A stretch of DNA of 64,000 nt from assembly GCF_900166665.1 (NCBI RefSeq), contig NZ_LT800494.1:86459-150458 (forward strand), given 5' to 3'. The notes below the pieces were generated by a model. The model was not told where the DNA came from and made no database searches. It saw nothing but the letters and a program-made list of their open reading frames with translations. The stretch is from Cytobacillus gottheilii. GTDB lineage: Bacteria > Bacillota > Bacilli > Bacillales > Cytobacillaceae. A program made the translations under genes and the position numbers. Numbering within the stretch: position 1 is the first letter of the stretch; each line of letters starts with the position of its first letter. Shown here piece after piece: positions 23,909-32,189 of this stretch.

Positions 23909-24670
23909 GTGGGCAAAGTAATATCCATTGCGAACCAAAAGGGCGGAGTAGGAAAAACAACCACCTCTGTCAATTTAGGTGCATGCCTTGCTCATATGGG
24001 GTATAAGGTGCTGCTCGTTGATATTGATCCGCAAGGGAATGCCACCAGCGGTGTTGGTATTGAAAAAGCCGATGTTGATCAGTGCATTTATGATGTTTTA
24101 GTAGATGATGTAGAATCTTCCAAGGTGATTAAGCCAACCTCTGTGGAGAATTTATTTGCTATTCCTGCAACAATCTCTTTAGCGGGAGCGGAAATAGAAC
24201 TTGTTCCAACGATTTCAAGGGAAGTACGTTTAAAACGGGCTCTAGATGAAATTAACAATGAGTATGATTATATTCTTATAGATTGCCCGCCATCGCTTGG
24301 TTTGCTGACTATTAACTCTCTTACAGCTTCAGATGCGGTCATCATTCCTGTTCAATGTGAATATTACGCATTAGAAGGGCTAAGTCAGCTATTAAATACA
24401 GTGCGTCTTGTGCAAAAGCATCTGAATCAAGACCTTAAAATAGAAGGTGTATTGCTGACTATGCTGGATGCAAGGACCAATCTTGGCATTCAGGTAATTG
24501 AAGAAGTGAAAAAATATTTCCAAGATAAAGTATACAACACGATCATTCCAAGAAATGTACGTCTAAGTGAAGCTCCAAGTCATGGTCAGCCGATTATTTC
24601 GTATGATGCAAAGTCAAGAGGAGCAGAAGTTTATTTAGATTTGGCAAAGGAAGTGGTTGCGAATGGCTAA
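23909..24670 (+). CDS. parA: Chromosome partitioning ATPase ParA (Soj)
   Basis: Deviant Walker-A ATPase of 253 residues that works with ParB in origin segregation and regulates DnaA in B. subtilis. Motif KGGVGKTTTSVNLG (11-24) with the signature lysine, VDIDPQGNATSG and IIDCPPSLGLLT are all present. The GTG at 23909 gives the canonical MGKVISIANQKGG start and follows AGGTAGGTG; an in-frame ATG lies at 23891. It overlaps parB by 8 bases. Known as soj in B. subtilis. Confidence 0.97.
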   Translation: MGKVISIANQKGGVGKTTTSVNLGACLAHMGYKVLLVDIDPQGNATSGVGIEKADVDQCIYDVLVDDVESSKVIKPTSVENLFAIPATISLAGAEIELVPTISREVRLKRALDEINNEYDYILIDCPPSLGLLTINSLTASDAVIIPVQCEYYALEGLSQLLNTVRLVQKHLNQDLKIEGVLLTMLDARTNLGIQVIEEVKKYFQDKVYNTIIPRNVRLSEAPSHGQPIISYDAKSRGAEVYLDLAKEVVANG

Positions 24671-25523
24671 AGGGTTAGGAAAAGGACTCAATGCTTTCTT
24701 TGGAAATATGGATGAAAATCAAGAGGAAATGGTTCAAGAAGTAAATTTAAAGGAACTTCGCCCCAATCCGTATCAGCCGCGGAAGATCTTTGACCAAGAA
24801 TCGATTGAAGAGATGAAGCTTTCTATTCTTGAGCATGGGATCCTGCAGCCGATTATTGTTCGCAAAAGCATTAAAGGCTACGAAATTGTCGTTGGGGAAA
24901 GACGTTATCGTGCCGCAAAGGAAGCAAAGCTGGACAAGGTCCCCGTTATTATTCGAAATCTCTCAGAACCGCAAATGATGGAACTTGCTGTTCTGGAAAA
25001 CCTGCAAAGGGAAGATTTAACACCGATTGAAGAGGCAGCTGCTTATCAGCTTCTTTTGGACAAGCTTAAACTTACACAAGAAGAACTCGCCAAAAGATTG
25101 GGAAAAAGCCGCCCTCATATTGCTAATCATATTAGACTGCTTTCTCTTCCGCCTTCAATACAAGAATATATCTCTGAAAAGAAAATCTCAATGGGGCATG
25201 GAAGAGCATTGCTCGGACTTCGCAATAAAGATAAATTGAATGCAGTTGTGCAAAAAATAATCAAAGAAGGCTGGAATGTCAGACAGCTTGAAAGATTTAT
25301 TGCGCAACTTAATGAACATGTTTCACGTGAAACAAAAAAGCCTGAGAAGAAAGATGTATTTATTCGCGAGAAGGAAACATCACTGCGAGAGCGTTTTGGA
25401 ACAAATGTTATAATTAAACAAAACAAGAACAAGAAAAAAGGGAAAATCGAAATTGAGTTTTTCTCCAAAGATGATTTAGAGCGCATTATCGAGTTACTGG
25501 GCTCTGAAGAATCTGATTTGTGA
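24663..25523 (+). CDS. parB: Chromosome partitioning protein ParB (Spo0J)
   Basis: A CTPase DNA clamp of 286 residues that loads at parS, spreads and recruits SMC. It begins MAKGLGKGLNAFFG (ParA-interacting basic N-terminus), then PNPYQPRK, GERRYRAAKEA (CTP-binding box), ENLQREDLTPIEEA and the HTH LTQEELAKRLGKSRPHIANHIRLL. The ATG at 24663 lies inside parA. A perfect parS is embedded in the coding sequence at 25319, as in B. subtilis spo0J. Confidence 0.98.
   Translation: MAKGLGKGLNAFFGNMDENQEEMVQEVNLKELRPNPYQPRKIFDQESIEEMKLSILEHGILQPIIVRKSIKGYEIVVGERRYRAAKEAKLDKVPVIIRNLSEPQMMELAVLENLQREDLTPIEEAAAYQLLLDKLKLTQEELAKRLGKSRPHIANHIRLLSLPPSIQEYISEKKISMGHGRALLGLRNKDKLNAVVQKIIKEGWNVRQLERFIAQLNEHVSRETKKPEKKDVFIREKETSLRERFGTNVIIKQNKNKKKGKIEIEFFSKDDLERIIELLGSEESDL
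25319..25334. other. parS centromere site inside parB
   Basis: TGTTTCACGTGAAACA, a perfect 16-bp palindrome identical to the consensus ParB-binding site. It is read in the parB frame as Val-Ser-Arg-Glu-Thr. Confidence 0.97.
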
Positions 25524-25552
25524 CCATCACAACCATGATGGTTATTTTTTTC
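25523..25552 (+). terminator. Intrinsic terminator after parB
   Basis: Stem ACCATCA / TGATGGT (25523-25529 with 25536-25542), then TATTTTTTTC. The stem starts at the last base of the parB stop codon. Confidence 0.82.
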
Positions 25553-25592
25553 ATTCAAAAAGATCTTTTTATAAGAGGGATAGGAGATTCAC

Positions 25593-26297
25593 ATGTTTTT
25601 ATTAGGTGCAGCGGTCAACGGGATTTGCATTATTCTGGGGGCATTTTTAGGTAGATTATTCCACCGGATTCCTGAGAATATGAAAACAACAGTCATGTAT
25701 GCTATTGGTCTATGTGTCATGGTTCTTGGACTGCAAATGGGTTTAAAAAGCGAAAACTTTCTAATTGTCATTTTAAGTCTTGTATTTGGAGCCGTGATTG
25801 GAGAATTTCTGGGATTGGAAGATCAGCTCAATAAGTTAGGAAATTGGCTGGAAAGGAAAATTGGCACAAGTGGCCAAGGCAGTATTTCACAAGGCTTTGT
25901 AACGGCCACACTTATCTTTGTCATTGGCGCAATGGCCATTATTGGCGGATTAGATAGCGGCATTAGGGGAGATCATTCGGTTTTATTCACGAAATCAATT
26001 ATTGATGGATTTACCGCTCTCATTCTAGCGACAACATTGGGAATCGGCGTCATCTTTTCTGCAATTCCCGTCGTTTTGTATGAAGGACTAATTGCCCTGT
26101 TTGCAAAAGGAATAAATAATGTCATCCCAGAGGCACTTTTAAATAGTTTTATTACTGAGATGACAGCAGCAGGCGGCATTATGATTTTTGCGATTGGTCT
26201 TAATTTAACAGGATTAACAAAGGTTAGAGTTGCTAACCTGCTGCCGGGTATTATCGTGACAGCCATTATTGTGACCATTTTATATATGTGGGGATAA
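25593..26297 (+). CDS. DUF554 family membrane protein
   Basis: A 234-residue hydrophobic protein with about seven membrane segments. Family-type stretches include GAAVNGICIILGAFLGRLF at the N-terminus and FVIGAMAIIGGLDSGIRGDHS in the middle, typical of DUF554 (possible transporters, function unproven). AGGGATAGGAG precedes the ATG. It stands alone between the parB terminator and a bidirectional terminator shared with yyaC. Confidence 0.85.
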   Translation: MFLLGAAVNGICIILGAFLGRLFHRIPENMKTTVMYAIGLCVMVLGLQMGLKSENFLIVILSLVFGAVIGEFLGLEDQLNKLGNWLERKIGTSGQGSISQGFVTATLIFVIGAMAIIGGLDSGIRGDHSVLFTKSIIDGFTALILATTLGIGVIFSAIPVVLYEGLIALFAKGINNVIPEALLNSFITEMTAAGGIMIFAIGLNLTGLTKVRVANLLPGIIVTAIIVTILYMWG

Positions 26298-26300
26298 AAG

Positions 26301-26335
26301 AAAATGAGGCGGTGATTATTTACCGCCTCATTTTT
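26301..26335. terminator. Bidirectional terminator between convergent DUF554 gene and yyaC
   Basis: Perfect 10-bp stem ATGAGGCGGT / ACCGCCTCAT with A-run on the left and T-run on the right, so it works in both directions. Confidence 0.92.
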
Positions 26336-26337
26336 GT

Positions 26338-26967
26338 TTATTGCGTTTGTTCTGTTTCTATTTGCCATTTAATTGCTGACCAAGTCGGATGCCGAGGGAA
26401 ATCCAGACTCGCTTCATAAATGCCTCCTGCAATCATTTGCGCCATCTTCATAACCAGATGCAATCTAGTATTTTGTAAAACAAAAAATTCCATAAAGCCG
26501 CTCACATTAACGATGCCTGTTATATGCATATCTCCCACTTCAGGCAAATCCTTATTTACTCCCGCGCCAGGTTTTACAGGACCGTCACCAACTTGGATAA
26601 TGCCCACAGATTTCACTCTGCCTAAACACGCATCGATGCCGATGATAAATGGATTAAAGTGCTTTGTGCGAATTTCAGCTAATTTATCCTGAAGGTTAAC
26701 CGCATGAATGGGATCTTCTAAGGTGCCGTAAACATAAAAGGATTCCATCTTTTTTTCTTGCAGCAATGTTCCGACGAGTGGTCCTAAAGAGTCGCCGGTC
26801 GAACGATCAGTGCCGATGCAAACAAAAACAACAGGACGGATGCCTAATCTTGCTGGCAGTTTATTCTTTAATTCAATCGCCAACTTTTCTTCTGCACTTT
26901 GTTCATCGTGCTCAATCCGTTTCGTTCCGCCAGCTTTTTTATCAAAAAGATTTGTTTTAAAATTCAT
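26338..26967 (-). CDS. yyaC: Spore protease YyaC (DUF1256 family)
   Basis: A 209-residue protein of the Gpr-like YyaC family found in endospore formers. Key stretch: VFVCIGTDRSTGDSLGPLVGTLL, with the aspartates resembling the germination protease active site, and IIGIDACLGR. Its role is in the forespore or spore; the substrate is not settled. GGAGAGAAG precedes the ATG on the minus strand. It is the only minus-strand gene in the 13.5-54.5 kb core, but the orientation relative to parB is the one known in other Bacillus. Confidence 0.93.
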   Translation of the reverse strand: MNFKTNLFDKKAGGTKRIEHDEQSAEEKLAIELKNKLPARLGIRPVVFVCIGTDRSTGDSLGPLVGTLLQEKKMESFYVYGTLEDPIHAVNLQDKLAEIRTKHFNPFIIGIDACLGRVKSVGIIQVGDGPVKPGAGVNKDLPEVGDMHITGIVNVSGFMEFFVLQNTRLHLVMKMAQMIAGGIYEASLDFPRHPTWSAIKWQIETEQTQ

Positions 26968-27312
26968 CGGCTTCTCTCCTTCAAATTTTCTGCTGTATCG
27001 TTGTTTGGCTGCTTAATTTTTTGCTAATTAAATCATTCATATGTCCATACAGACGCCTTGTATTTTTCTGAGTAGTAACAGTATACGGAATTTTATAAAA
27101 ATCTATACGTATGTCTTACATAGATCTGCAGAAAATGGAATTTTTTATTTTAAAAAGTGCAAGTGATATGAAGTAAGGTTCATTTTCTGCCAATGTGGCA
27201 GTTTTTTAGAAGAATTAAAAGTTTAATGCTCTCTGCTACAATGTAGGAAGAAAAGTTGCTAATATAGATCGTATACCATGTATAATTAACAAAATTAAAG
27301 CAGGTGAAACCC
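26968..27312. other. Intergenic stretch before the MscS gene
   Basis: Divergent gap between yyaC and the mechanosensitive channel gene. It must hold the promoters of both, but I recognise no strong -35/-10 pair. The only clear structure is the terminator-like hairpin at 27187. No gene is supported. Confidence 0.5.
27187..27208 (+). terminator. Orphan terminator-like hairpin upstream of the MscS gene
   Basis: CTGCCA / TGGCAG with a 3-base loop followed by TTTTTT. No plus-strand gene precedes it for 890 bases, so it could end a short untranslated transcript or attenuate the channel gene. Confidence 0.6.
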
Positions 27313-28206
27313 ATGGACGGTCTGGATACTCTTCTAGCAACGATACGAGAACAATTATTTAATGAAGCGTTATGGTGGAAGATCGGTGAAGGCGCATTAA
27401 GAATTTTGCTTATTATCATTATGACGCGAATCATCATTAAGACAGGAAAAATTTTAATTCACAAGCTGTTTACGGTACGAACACGATCAGCCATCAGAAT
27501 TACTGAAAGACGAGAAGCTACATTAATGAAGCTGCTGGAAAATGTCCTGACATATGTCACATCCTTTATTGCCTTAATGATGATTCTCCAGGCATTAACA
27601 ATTAATGTAGGGGCTTTGCTTGCTGGAGCGGGAATTGTTGGTCTGGCAGTCGGATTTGGTGCACAAAATCTTGTAAAGGATATTATCACCGGTTTTTTCA
27701 TTATTTTTGAAGATCAATTCTCAGTTGGCGATTATGTGCGAATTGATCAGTTTGAAGGCACTGTGGAAGAGATTGGTCTAAGGACGACGAAGATAAAAAA
27801 CTGGACAGGAGAGCTTCATATTTTACCCAACGGGAGTATTATCCAAGTGACGAACTTCTCCTTAAACAATAGTGTTGCCTTTGTGGATGTCAGTCTCACA
27901 TATGATGCAGATTTCACAAAAGCAGAAGAAGTACTGCAGGAGCATTTTCTCACTTTGCCTGAAAAGTATAGTGATATGGTTAAGCCACCTGAGATTTTAG
28001 GAATCCAAACGATGGCTGGAGCGGATGTTGCCATCAGAGTTACTTCCGAAACATTGCCGATGCGTCACTTTTATATTGCCCGTATATTAAGAAAAGAAAT
28101 CAAATTCTGTTTAGAGCAAAACGGCTTTGAAGTTCCATTCCCAAGAATGGTCACGTACAGCAGAGATCCTGAAATAAATAGCGGCAAAATGAATATGGAG
28201 GGGTAA
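27313..28206 (+). CDS. Small-conductance mechanosensitive channel (MscS family)
   Basis: Turgor-release channel of the inner membrane, 297 residues from the ATG at 27313 (GCAGGTG ribosome site; an in-frame GTG lies 9 bases earlier). Membrane segments lie at about 24-41 and 75-95, and the pore-lining helix is rich in Gly/Ala (GALLAGAGIVGLAVGFGAQNLV), of which key parts are AGAGIVGLAVGFGAQ. The beta domain follows (FSVGDYVRI, LPNGSI) and then the cytoplasmic alpha/beta vestibule. It ends two bases before the yyzM start. Confidence 0.95.
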   Translation: MDGLDTLLATIREQLFNEALWWKIGEGALRILLIIIMTRIIIKTGKILIHKLFTVRTRSAIRITERREATLMKLLENVLTYVTSFIALMMILQALTINVGALLAGAGIVGLAVGFGAQNLVKDIITGFFIIFEDQFSVGDYVRIDQFEGTVEEIGLRTTKIKNWTGELHILPNGSIIQVTNFSLNNSVAFVDVSLTYDADFTKAEEVLQEHFLTLPEKYSDMVKPPEILGIQTMAGADVAIRVTSETLPMRHFYIARILRKEIKFCLEQNGFEVPFPRMVTYSRDPEINSGKMNMEG

Positions 28207-28208
28207 AT

Positions 28209-28418
28209 ATGGAAAAGGAATTTGAATTAAACGATATTGTAGAAATGAAAAAGCAGCACCCTTGTGGAACAAACCGCTGGAAAATCATTCGCATGGGAGC
28301 GGATATCCGCATTAAATGTGAAGGATGCGGCCATAGTGTCATGATCCCAAGACGGGAATTTGCCCGTAAAATCAAGAAGATCTTAATAAAGAACGACCCT
28401 TCGTCCGCTTCATCTTGA
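28209..28418 (+). CDS. yyzM: DUF951 zinc-binding-like small protein YyzM
   Basis: A 69-residue protein with the diagnostic DUF951 core: VEMKKQHPCGTNRWKIIR, GADIRIKCEGCGHSVM and PRREF. Three cysteines plus histidines could bind zinc, and the basic C-terminus suggests nucleic-acid contact; neither is proven. It is directly coupled to the MscS gene (2-base gap, GGAGGGG ribosome site), the arrangement seen in other Bacillaceae. Confidence 0.92.
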   Translation: MEKEFELNDIVEMKKQHPCGTNRWKIIRMGADIRIKCEGCGHSVMIPRREFARKIKKILIKNDPSSASS

Positions 28419-28447
28419 ACTTTAGGGTACAGAATGTCGTGATTAGT

Positions 28448-28556
28448 CCCTCAGGTGTCGGGGCTGACCAAGGCGCTTGCGCTGTTCAGTAGTGTCTAGC
28501 TTCAGGGGCTAGGGACTCGAGGTGTCGTCCCTGGGCCAGCCCCTTGCGCTTTTCGG
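28448..28556 (+). repeat. Family A repeat, copy A3 (half element plus full short form)
   Basis: A 3' half (28448-28487, GTCGGGGCTGACCAAGGCGC...) is followed by a full element (28492-28556). In the full one, helix 1 is GGGGCT (28505-28510) with AGCCCC (28538-28543) and helix 2 is AGGGAC (28511-28516) with GTCCCT (28527-28532). Sequences differ from A2 but both helices are perfect. Confidence 0.87.
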
Positions 28557-28646
28557 TTTACCTCTCTATAATTGTGGGAGGTTAATTGATTAGGATTGCA
28601 ATGGTTTTTTAGTATAGATTATGAAGATTAGAGGAGTGACCTTTGA

Positions 28647-29747
28647 ATGGCTTTAACAGCTGGGATTGTTGGTTTGCCGAATGTAGGTAAATCTACCTTA
28701 TTTAATGCGATTACACAGGCAGGAGCAGAGTCTGCCAATTACCCGTTTTGTACAATTGATCCAAATGTCGGAATTGTTGAAGTACCGGACCATCGTTTAA
28801 CAAAATTAACAGAGCTAGTTCAGCCGAAAAAGACTGTGCCAACTGCTTTTGAATTTACTGATATTGCTGGAATTGTAAAAGGGGCGAGTAAAGGGGAAGG
28901 CTTAGGGAATAAGTTTTTGTCACATATTCGTGAAGTTGATGCGATTTGCCAGGTTGTCAGATGTTTTGCTGATGATAATATTACCCACGTTTCAGGAAAA
29001 GTTGATCCGATTGATGACATTGAAACGATTAACTTAGAACTAATCTTAGCAGACCTTGAATCTGTTGAAAAGCGAATTGGCCGTGTCGGCAAATTAGCAA
29101 AGCAGAAGGATAAGGAAGCTGTTTATGAATTAGAAGTATTAGAAATGCTGAAAGAAGCATTTGAATCGGACAAGCCTGCACGTACAGTTGAATTTACAGA
29201 AGAACAGATGAAAATTGCTAAAGGCATGCATTTGCTGACAATCAAGCCAGTTCTTTATGTAGCAAATGTATCTGAAGATGATGTCGCAGACCCTTCTGGC
29301 AATGAGTATGTTCAGCAAGTAAGAGAGTTTGCAGCAAAAGATAACGCAGAAGTGATCGTGATTTGTGCAAAAATTGAATCTGAAATTGCGGAGCTTGAGG
29401 GCGAGGAAAAGGAAATGTTCCTTCAAGAGCTAGGCATCGAAGAATCTGGGCTTGATCAGCTCATCCGTGCTGCCTACCATTTGTTAGGCCTTGCTACTTA
29501 TTTTACAGCTGGTGTTCAAGAAGTAAGAGCATGGACTTTCCGTAAAGGCATGAAAGCTCCGCAATGTGCTGGTGTAATTCACAGTGATTTCGAAAAAGGG
29601 TTTATTCGTGCGGAAACTGTTGCATATGAGGACCTGTTAGCTGCAGGAACGATGACAGCTGCAAAAGAAGCGGGCAAGGTTCGTTTAGAAGGAAAAGAAT
29701 ATATCGTAAAAGATGGAGATGTCATGCATTTCCGTTTCAATGTATAA
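28647..29747 (+). CDS. ychF: Redox-regulated ATPase YchF (Obg family)
   Basis: A 366-residue P-loop protein, TRAFAC class, that hydrolyses ATP rather than GTP in characterised members and associates with ribosomes. G1 GLPNVGKSTLFNA (8-20), FTDIAGIVKGASKGEGLGNKFL is present in part (DIAGIVKGASKGEGLGN), and the C-terminal TGS domain ends TAKEAGKVRLEGKEYIVKDGD (partly quoted). AGAGGAGTG precedes the ATG. Called yyaF in B. subtilis, in the same position before rpsF. Single gene with its own terminator. Confidence 0.98.
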   Translation: MALTAGIVGLPNVGKSTLFNAITQAGAESANYPFCTIDPNVGIVEVPDHRLTKLTELVQPKKTVPTAFEFTDIAGIVKGASKGEGLGNKFLSHIREVDAICQVVRCFADDNITHVSGKVDPIDDIETINLELILADLESVEKRIGRVGKLAKQKDKEAVYELEVLEMLKEAFESDKPARTVEFTEEQMKIAKGMHLLTIKPVLYVANVSEDDVADPSGNEYVQQVREFAAKDNAEVIVICAKIESEIAELEGEEKEMFLQELGIEESGLDQLIRAAYHLLGLATYFTAGVQEVRAWTFRKGMKAPQCAGVIHSDFEKGFIRAETVAYEDLLAAGTMTAAKEAGKVRLEGKEYIVKDGDVMHFRFNV

Positions 29748-29755
29748 AACAACAG

Positions 29756-29789
29756 GCTGCCAGCACTTTGGCAGCTTTTCTTTTTTTTA
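29756..29789 (+). terminator. Intrinsic terminator after ychF
   Basis: Stem GCTGCCA / TGGCAGC with a 6-base loop followed by a long T-rich tail. Confidence 0.9.
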
Positions 29790-29900
29790 GATTCATGCTT
29801 TTATAATTACAATAAAAATTTTATGAAAATACTAAATTTATAGAAAATAATTTCTGCCTTTGATATGATTAATATAAAAAAGAAATTCGGGGGAGGAGTT

Positions 29901-30821
29901 ATGGAGATTACAAGAGCTTTCCTGAAACAGGTGCTGCTATATTTTTTAATTATTTGTGCGCTTGTTTTAATCGTTTTATTTCCGCGGAATTTATCAGTGG
30001 GAACAGTTGGGGGCACCGCTGAAATAATGCTGGAATATCAATTTTCATGGGCAGAGTACAAAAATAATCTAACACATTATTTTGAAACGCTCTGGAATGA
30101 TAAAAGTCTGGGTGATACAAGACATGAAAGAGTGACGGTTGAAGATGAGCTCCAGAGATATGTGCCAGCGAGCCTGAAGATCATCTTTCCTGCCTTTTTT
30201 CTCAGTGTGTTTTTAGGCATTTTTAAAGGGATTTTTGATTACCGGCGCAAGGGTACAAAACTTAGTGTGTTTGGAAATGGATTGACCTGGATGCTGCAGT
30301 CAATCCCGGATTTTTTTATTGCCGTCTGTATGATCTGGGCTGTCACCATGTTTGTACCTGACCTAAAACTTCTCAGTCAAAATACTTCCTATAGTTTTCT
30401 GCTGCCGACCATTTTAGTATCCATTTATCCAATGATGTACATTGCTAGAATTACCTCTACTTCCCTTTTAAATGAAGACGGTCAATATTACATTCAGGTG
30501 GCCCGCTCTAAAGGATTCACGCAAAAAAAGGTTGTGTACCGGCACATCCTGCCGAATGCTCTAAAGCCTGTTTTAGCGCATATGACATCCATAATGGTTC
30601 ATTTGATGACCAGTCTGCTGATTGTAGAATATTTACTGGGATATGAAGGCATGTCTTACCGATTGTTTACCGCTCTCGGATATAGCAATACAAGTGAAGG
30701 ACTCAGCATTGGAGTATTTGAGCATGGAGTCATTATTGGTATAGCACTCATTATTATGCTGCTTGTAATGCTTGCGCAGCTGACCGGTTTTATCATTAAA
30801 AGAAGTATGCGGATTGTATAG
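29901..30821 (+). CDS. ABC transporter permease, DppB/OppB-like
   Basis: A 306-residue inner-membrane permease with about six membrane segments. The EAA-loop region reads YIQVARSKGFTQKKVVYRHILPNALKP, resembling the DppB/OppB peptide or nickel permease consensus (ARAKG...HxLPNA); only parts are quoted. The ATG at 29901 follows GGGGGAGGAG; the frame is open to 29865. It pairs with the next gene, 14 bases downstream, to form a heterodimeric pore, but no ATPase or substrate-binding gene is in the window. Substrate unknown. Confidence 0.88.
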   Translation: MEITRAFLKQVLLYFLIICALVLIVLFPRNLSVGTVGGTAEIMLEYQFSWAEYKNNLTHYFETLWNDKSLGDTRHERVTVEDELQRYVPASLKIIFPAFFLSVFLGIFKGIFDYRRKGTKLSVFGNGLTWMLQSIPDFFIAVCMIWAVTMFVPDLKLLSQNTSYSFLLPTILVSIYPMMYIARITSTSLLNEDGQYYIQVARSKGFTQKKVVYRHILPNALKPVLAHMTSIMVHLMTSLLIVEYLLGYEGMSYRLFTALGYSNTSEGLSIGVFEHGVIIGIALIIMLLVMLAQLTGFIIKRSMRIV

Positions 30822-30835
30822 GGGGGCTGAACAGA

Positions 30836-31732
30836 ATGAAGAAAAATTATTATTTGCTTGTTGGATTCCTCATGGCTGCAATCCTTGCATTTATTACATT
30901 TGTAGGCCCGCATCTTCCTTTTATTGATAAAGATTTGAGCGGGGAACGAATTTTGTTTCCTTCCTCAGGTGTGATTAAAGTTGCACCCTTCCCGCCATCA
31001 GATGAGTTTATTTTAGGTTCTGATCGTGAAGGAAGAGATATGCTCAGCTTGCTTGTCGTTGGAGCGAAAGACACCTTTATGCTCATTTTCTTTATTGTAA
31101 TTCTCAGGTATATCATAGCTCTTCCACTCGGTTTACTGGGAGCAAAGGATAAAGGCTTTTTTGCTTGGCTTGTCCGCGGCTGGAGCCAGCTGTTTTCAAG
31201 TTTGCCGGTTGTCATTATCGTTGCGCTTATCCTGTGCCTGCCTCCGCTGCTGTTTCATGAGCATCGCTTTTTTATTGCAATTTTAGTTATTGCACTTGTT
31301 GATGTCGGCCGTGTTGCGTTTATTATCCAAAAGCAGGCACACGAGCTTTCGAAGAAACCATTTGTTGAGGCGGGAGTTACCATCGGAAATAACCCTATAA
31401 AAATGCTATATCATTATTATTTACCAAATCTTTTGCCTGAAGTAGTTGTGAATTTCTTTAGCGAAGCAGCTCGTGTAGCTATGCTGATTGGACAGCTGGC
31501 GGTTCTAAGTGTCTTTATTAGCCAAGGGTTTGTACAAACAGGGTATGGAAGCTTTTCTGTTGAAAATTTGAGTCATGATTGGGCGACACTTATTAAGGAT
31601 GCGAGAGCCGATTTTGTAACGGCCATATGGATTCCATTCTATCCAATGCTTGCGATTGTTGTCGCTGCCTTAACATTTAATATTCTTGGTGAAGGTTTCC
31701 GAAAGCATTTTAACAGGCATATGCCTCTGTAG
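30836..31732 (+). CDS. ABC transporter permease, DppC/OppC-like
   Basis: A 298-residue permease with an N-terminal membrane segment, an extracytoplasmic region containing EFILGSDREGRDMLSLLVVG (the FxLGTDxxGRDxxS signature of DppC/OppC proteins) and about five further segments. The EAA loop is degenerate (KKPFVEAGVTIGNNPIKML...YLPNLLPE). GGGGGGCTGAA precedes the ATG. It is the second gene of a two-permease unit inserted between ychF and rpsF; the missing ATPases must be supplied from elsewhere. Confidence 0.87.
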   Translation: MKKNYYLLVGFLMAAILAFITFVGPHLPFIDKDLSGERILFPSSGVIKVAPFPPSDEFILGSDREGRDMLSLLVVGAKDTFMLIFFIVILRYIIALPLGLLGAKDKGFFAWLVRGWSQLFSSLPVVIIVALILCLPPLLFHEHRFFIAILVIALVDVGRVAFIIQKQAHELSKKPFVEAGVTIGNNPIKMLYHYYLPNLLPEVVVNFFSEAARVAMLIGQLAVLSVFISQGFVQTGYGSFSVENLSHDWATLIKDARADFVTAIWIPFYPMLAIVVAALTFNILGEGFRKHFNRHMPL

Positions 31733-31763
31733 CATGATTTGTGTTTGATCCATAGATAGCTCG

Positions 31764-31792
31764 TTGCATTAAGTTTGGGAATGTGGTATACT
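31764..31792 (+). promoter_or_regulatory. rpsF operon promoter (sigma-A type)
   Basis: -35 TTGCAT (31764-31769), exact 17-base spacer with a TG two bases before the -10 region, -10 TATACT (31787-31792). It lies 27 bases before the S6:S18-type leader. Confidence 0.82.
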
Positions 31793-31818
31793 TTCAACTT
31801 GTGAGTAATGAATAATTG

Positions 31819-31855
31819 CTCCTTGCCCATTAAGGGCCGCTTAGACCAAAAGGAG
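31819..31855 (+). promoter_or_regulatory. Ribosomal leader resembling the S6:S18 complex-binding RNA
   Basis: Outer helix CTCCTT (31819-31824) pairs with AAGGAG (31850-31855), inner helix GCCC (31825-31828) pairs with GGGC (31834-31837), leaving an asymmetric bulge CGCTTAGACCA. The CCG-type bulge beside the hairpin is the hallmark of the known rpsF leader that mimics the 16S site of the S6:S18 pair. The 3' strand contains the rpsF ribosome site, so folding would block translation, giving autoregulation by S6:S18. Confidence 0.75.
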
Positions 31856-31864
31856 GTGCAAATG

Positions 31865-32152
31865 ATGAGAAAGTACGAAATCATGTACATCATCCGCCCA
31901 AACATTGAAGATGAGGCTAAAAAAGCTCTTGTTGAGCGTTTTAACTCAATCCTAACTGACAATGGTGCGGAAGTAATCGAATCAAAAGATTGGGGTAAAC
32001 GCCGTCTTGCATACGAAATCAATGATTTCCGCGATGGATACTACCAATTAATGAGTGTTAACGCTGGAACTGCAGCTGTTGATGAGTTCACTCGTCTTGC
32101 TAAAATCAGCGAAGACATCATTCGTCAAATCGTTGTTAAAGATGAAAAGTAA
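31865..32152 (+). CDS. rpsF: 30S ribosomal protein S6
   Basis: A 95-residue S6: [39 protein letters not shown] and [14 protein letters not shown]. The ATG at 31865 is 8 bases from AGGAGG and gives the family length; an adjacent ATG at 31862 and an open frame to 31808 are alternatives. It leads the rpsF-ssb-rpsR operon and its ribosome site is part of the putative S6:S18 leader hairpin. Confidence 0.98.
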   Translation: MRKYEIMYIIRPNIEDEAKKALVERFNSILTDNGAEVIESKDWGKRRLAYEINDFRDGYYQLMSVNAGTAAVDEFTRLAKISEDIIRQIVVKDEK

Positions 32153-32189
32153 TAGATAAATTATATTTTGCTGAAGGGAGTTGATTCTG

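Noticed and set aside
25027-25239. 70-codon frame inside parB
   Set aside because: Shadow of the parB coding sequence in another frame without a ribosome site.
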